From Paenibacillus sp. MMS20-IR301 (GTDB lineage: Bacteria; Bacillota; Bacilli; Paenibacillales; Paenibacillaceae), in NCBI RefSeq assembly GCF_032302195.1, contig NZ_CP135275.1:2604001-2668000 (forward strand): 64,000 bases of DNA, in the 5' to 3' direction. Positions 62,146 to 64,000 of this stretch are shown piece by piece. A model generated the notes under the pieces. It was not told where the DNA came from. It made no database searches and was given only the letters and a program-made list of their open reading frames with translations. Each line of letters starts with the position of its first letter. The stretch's first letter is position 1. The translations under genes were made by a program, and so were the position numbers.

Positions 62146-62826
62146 TTAGAACCACTTAACGACTTGATCAGCTGATTGGCGGGTTTTGCCGCGCGGCTCA
62201 TTAATCCGGTAACCGAAGGCGGCCATACAAGCGATACCGAAATGCTCAGGGTCCATTATGCCTTCTTCCGTAAGCACCTGCTCAATCTTCTCCTTGTCGA
62301 AGCCTTCTATCGGACAGGAATCAATACCGATCAGCGCTGCTGCAGTCATCATATTCCCGAGTGCCAGATACGTCTGCCGTGCGCCCCACTCAAACATAGC
62401 CCGTTCGTTGCCCTCCAGCCCGAAATCGGTCTTCAGGAAGGCGGCATAGGTTTTCTTTTTGCCCTCAGCTACTTCTTGCGGCAGATTCTGTACTTCGTTC
62501 ATCATTCCCTGAATATACGCTGAACCGGCAGCCATATCACGCGGCAGTCTTGCGAGAATCAGGAGAAAGTGGCTGGCGGTCGGCAGCTGCTTCTGGGCAC
62601 CCCAGGCATAAGGACGCAGTTTCTCACGGAGCTCAGGATTCTGGATGACAACAAATTGCCAGGGTTCGAATCCGAACGAGCTTGGTGACAGCCGGCCGGT
62701 CTCGAGAATGAAGGAGAAATCCTCTGCGCTGATCTTTTGCTCTGCGTCGAATACTTTTGTAGCATGTCTGTACTGATAGCCTGCCAGAATTGCCTCTTTG
62801 GTTAAAGCTGCTGTTGCGGTATCCAT
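62146..62826 (-). CDS. NAD(P)H-dependent nitroreductase (YfkO-like)
   Basis: A 226-residue flavoprotein of the NfsB/YfkO group. Tyr-Arg-His-Ala-Thr-Lys-Val-Phe-Asp near residue 18, Ser-Pro-Ser-Ser-Phe-Gly-Phe-Glu-Pro-Trp-Gln-Phe near 47 and Gln-Thr-Tyr-Leu-Ala-Leu-Gly-Asn-Met-Met-Thr-Ala-Ala near 150 match the FMN-binding motifs. AAGGGAG precedes the ATG. Divergent from a HxlR regulator, as is usual for quinone/electrophile-induced reductases in Bacillus. Confidence 0.93.
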   Translation of the reverse strand: MDTATAALTKEAILAGYQYRHATKVFDAEQKISAEDFSFILETGRLSPSSFGFEPWQFVVIQNPELREKLRPYAWGAQKQLPTASHFLLILARLPRDMAAGSAYIQGMMNEVQNLPQEVAEGKKKTYAAFLKTDFGLEGNERAMFEWGARQTYLALGNMMTAAALIGIDSCPIEGFDKEKIEQVLTEEGIMDPEHFGIACMAAFGYRINEPRGKTRQSADQVVKWF

Positions 62827-62939
62827 TGTATATACTCCCTTTCTGCAGTACGTTCAATCCCGGAATTGACGTTATCCTGCTTACCTGCTTATAGTAGTGG
62901 ATATACAACAAATATTAAAGTACGCACATTTTTGTGATG

Positions 62940-62959
62940 TAGTATACAAAATGATACTG
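62940..62959. promoter_or_regulatory. Operator candidate for the HxlR-family regulator
   Basis: AGTAT (62941-62945) and ATACT (62954-62958) form an inverted repeat with an eight-base AT-rich centre, 17 bases before the regulator start. YodB-type regulators bind similar short inverted TACT/AGTA sites. Confidence 0.45.
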
Positions 62960-62975
62960 AGGAGCGTGTTCTGTT

Positions 62976-63359
62976 ATGCGCAATCGTAAAGGCGGCTTTG
63001 GCACTTGCCCTGAAGGCAAAGAAGCAGCCTGCCCCGTTGAGTTCACACTGGACGTTATTGGCGGCAAGTGGAAGGGAGTGCTGCTCTATCATTTGATGGA
63101 TTCCGCTAAACGGTTCAATGAATTCCGCCGGATCTGCCCTGGCATTACCCAGCGCATGCTGACCCTGCAGTTACGCGAGCTGGAGGAGGACGGTGTGGTC
63201 CACCGTGAAGTCTATCATCAGGTGCCGCCGAAGGTTGAATATTCGCTGACCGAATTTGGCCGGACACTGATTCCGATCATCGTGCTGATGAAGGATTGGG
63301 GCGAGCAGTACAAAGTCCAGCAGCTGTCCGCAGACCGTGTTTCCCGGGAAGCGGAGTGA
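62976..63359 (+). CDS. HxlR-family transcriptional regulator
   Basis: A 127-residue winged-helix regulator with the HxlR signature Leu-Asp-Val-Ile-Gly-Gly-Lys-Trp-Lys and Arg-Phe-Asn-Glu-Phe-Arg-Arg-Ile-Cys-Pro-Gly-Ile-Thr-Gln-Arg-Met-Leu. Three cysteines (11, 20 and about 54) are present; in YodB and HypR an N-terminal cysteine senses electrophiles. GAGGAG precedes the ATG. It probably controls the divergent nitroreductase gene. Confidence 0.9.
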   Translation: MRNRKGGFGTCPEGKEAACPVEFTLDVIGGKWKGVLLYHLMDSAKRFNEFRRICPGITQRMLTLQLRELEEDGVVHREVYHQVPPKVEYSLTEFGRTLIPIIVLMKDWGEQYKVQQLSADRVSREAE

Positions 63360-63470
63360 GCCAGGATCCGCATTCAGCGGTCATTGCGATATCCGGTTAT
63401 CTATCCCGCTCTGTTGCAGAGTGCAGCAGACCGCTGCACCCTGTTACAGTTACTCTATGTGAAGCTATAT

Positions 63471-63842
63471 TTATGTCTCAAAAAACTCCTCAGCCTTCTC
63501 GCGGTGCTCCTCTTTCACCTGCCCGGCAATCGCCCGGATACCGGCGGCGATAACAGCGGCATCATCCGTGAAGCCCAGTCCAATCAGCGCATCAGGTATT
63601 GCGTCTACAGGTGAAATGAAATAGGCCAGCGCACCAAAGGCAATCCCTTTGGCCCATAGCGGTGTCTTGGCATCAATTGCACAGTAATACATCGCCACCG
63701 CATCCTTCGTAAACGGAATTTTGCCTGCAACCTTCCTCGTCTTGCTCCAAAAGCTCTTCTTCACCAGCTGTTCGTTCTTCCGGCTGTATTCAAAGCTCTC
63801 CACTGCCAGCTCGGCCGGCAGCTTCCCTCTCTCCTGGTCCAT
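63471..63842 (-). CDS. YkvA-family (DUF1232) protein
   Basis: A 123-residue protein. The DUF1232 core is Tyr-Phe-Ile-Ser-Pro-Val-Asp-Ala-Ile-Pro-Asp near residue 75, in a short hydrophobic hairpin of two helices; the N-terminal 45 residues are charged. GGGGAGGAG precedes the ATG. Function unknown in all relatives. Confidence 0.9.
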   Translation of the reverse strand: MDQERGKLPAELAVESFEYSRKNEQLVKKSFWSKTRKVAGKIPFTKDAVAMYYCAIDAKTPLWAKGIAFGALAYFISPVDAIPDALIGLGFTDDAAVIAAGIRAIAGQVKEEHREKAEEFFET

Positions 63843-63955
63843 CCTGCAATCTCCTCCCCGGTTGTTATAATCAGACTGCTCACGTCCAGCCGCAGCTGTG
63901 CATCCTTAATATACCCTTCACACCATATGGCTCCCGCTAATCAGTCTCCCGGTCC

Positions 63956-64000
63956 TTATCGGCTAGAATCCAGCTGCTCCTGCAGGAAGCGCGCCGTAAC
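63956..64000 (-). CDS. Possible C-terminal end of a leftward gene
   Basis: One minus-strand frame entering from the window edge reads Val-Thr-Ala-Arg-Phe-Leu-Gln-Glu-Gln-Leu-Asp-Ser-Ser-Arg then TAA at 63956-63958. Its amphipathic composition looks like a protein end, but only 14 residues are visible and the other frames also run a short way. No function can be given. Confidence 0.3.
   Translation of the reverse strand, partial: VTARFLQEQLDSSR

Overview
The window reads as part of a Paenibacillus-type chromosome. Supporting signs are moderate GC with strong AGGAGG ribosome sites, a multidomain GH87 alpha-1,3-glucanase, a YesN/YesM two-component system beside a sugar ABC transporter, a CotH protein with a copper-amine-oxidase-type tail, Amj, RelP and YfiT homologues. 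No rRNA, tRNA, CRISPR array or phage module was seen. The species is not determinable from what I can see.

Layout. Positions 1-13.8 kb: end of a VanZ-like gene, a lipoprotein and cysK operon, the secreted glucanase, a chemoreceptor with a candidate sigma-D promoter, a Crp/Fnr regulator, a DUF4173 membrane protein and an SgrR-like regulator. 13.9-17.1 kb: CotH-type protein and a DUF1835/DUF3658 protein. 17.3-30.1 kb: two nearly identical IS3-family elements in direct orientation flank about 10 kb holding a carbohydrate ABC transporter, its YesM/YesN pair and four small genes. 30.2-34 kb: malic enzyme, a TetR regulator and a divergent YhdH-type reductase. 34.0-36.0 kb: a frameshifted IS1182-family element. 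36-43.3 kb: cupin protein, diguanylate cyclase, YfiT-like protein, HAD hydrolase, small alarmone synthetase and HD-GYP protein. 43.3-51.7 kb: a leftward gene set whose first six members are translationally coupled (ketoacyl synthase III, ATP-grasp, NAD-dependent epimerase, MBL-fold hydrolase, PaaK-like adenylating enzyme, GNAT-like protein), followed by an SDR, a DUF4265 protein and a signal peptidase. 52.6-64 kb: assorted housekeeping and membrane genes, an ArsR-type regulator divergent from a GH51 arabinofuranosidase, lrgAB, a nitroreductase with a divergent HxlR regulator, and a YkvA protein.

Two things stand out. First, 44.2-51.7 kb looks like a compact biosynthetic operon. It has a condensing enzyme and a carboxylate-activating enzyme, plus ATP-grasp, reductase and hydrolase genes, with no classical PKS or NRPS gene. 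Its product is unknown to me. Second, a nested double inverted repeat of about 186 bp occurs three times between genes. Two of the three copies carry the same IS3 element at the same point of the same arm with the same TGG target duplication; removing the IS restores 185-186 bp units that match the uninterrupted copy in length and layout.

Starts were chosen by ribosome binding site wherever the longest open frame had a poorer one. Promoters, operators and small RNAs are pattern-based proposals only.
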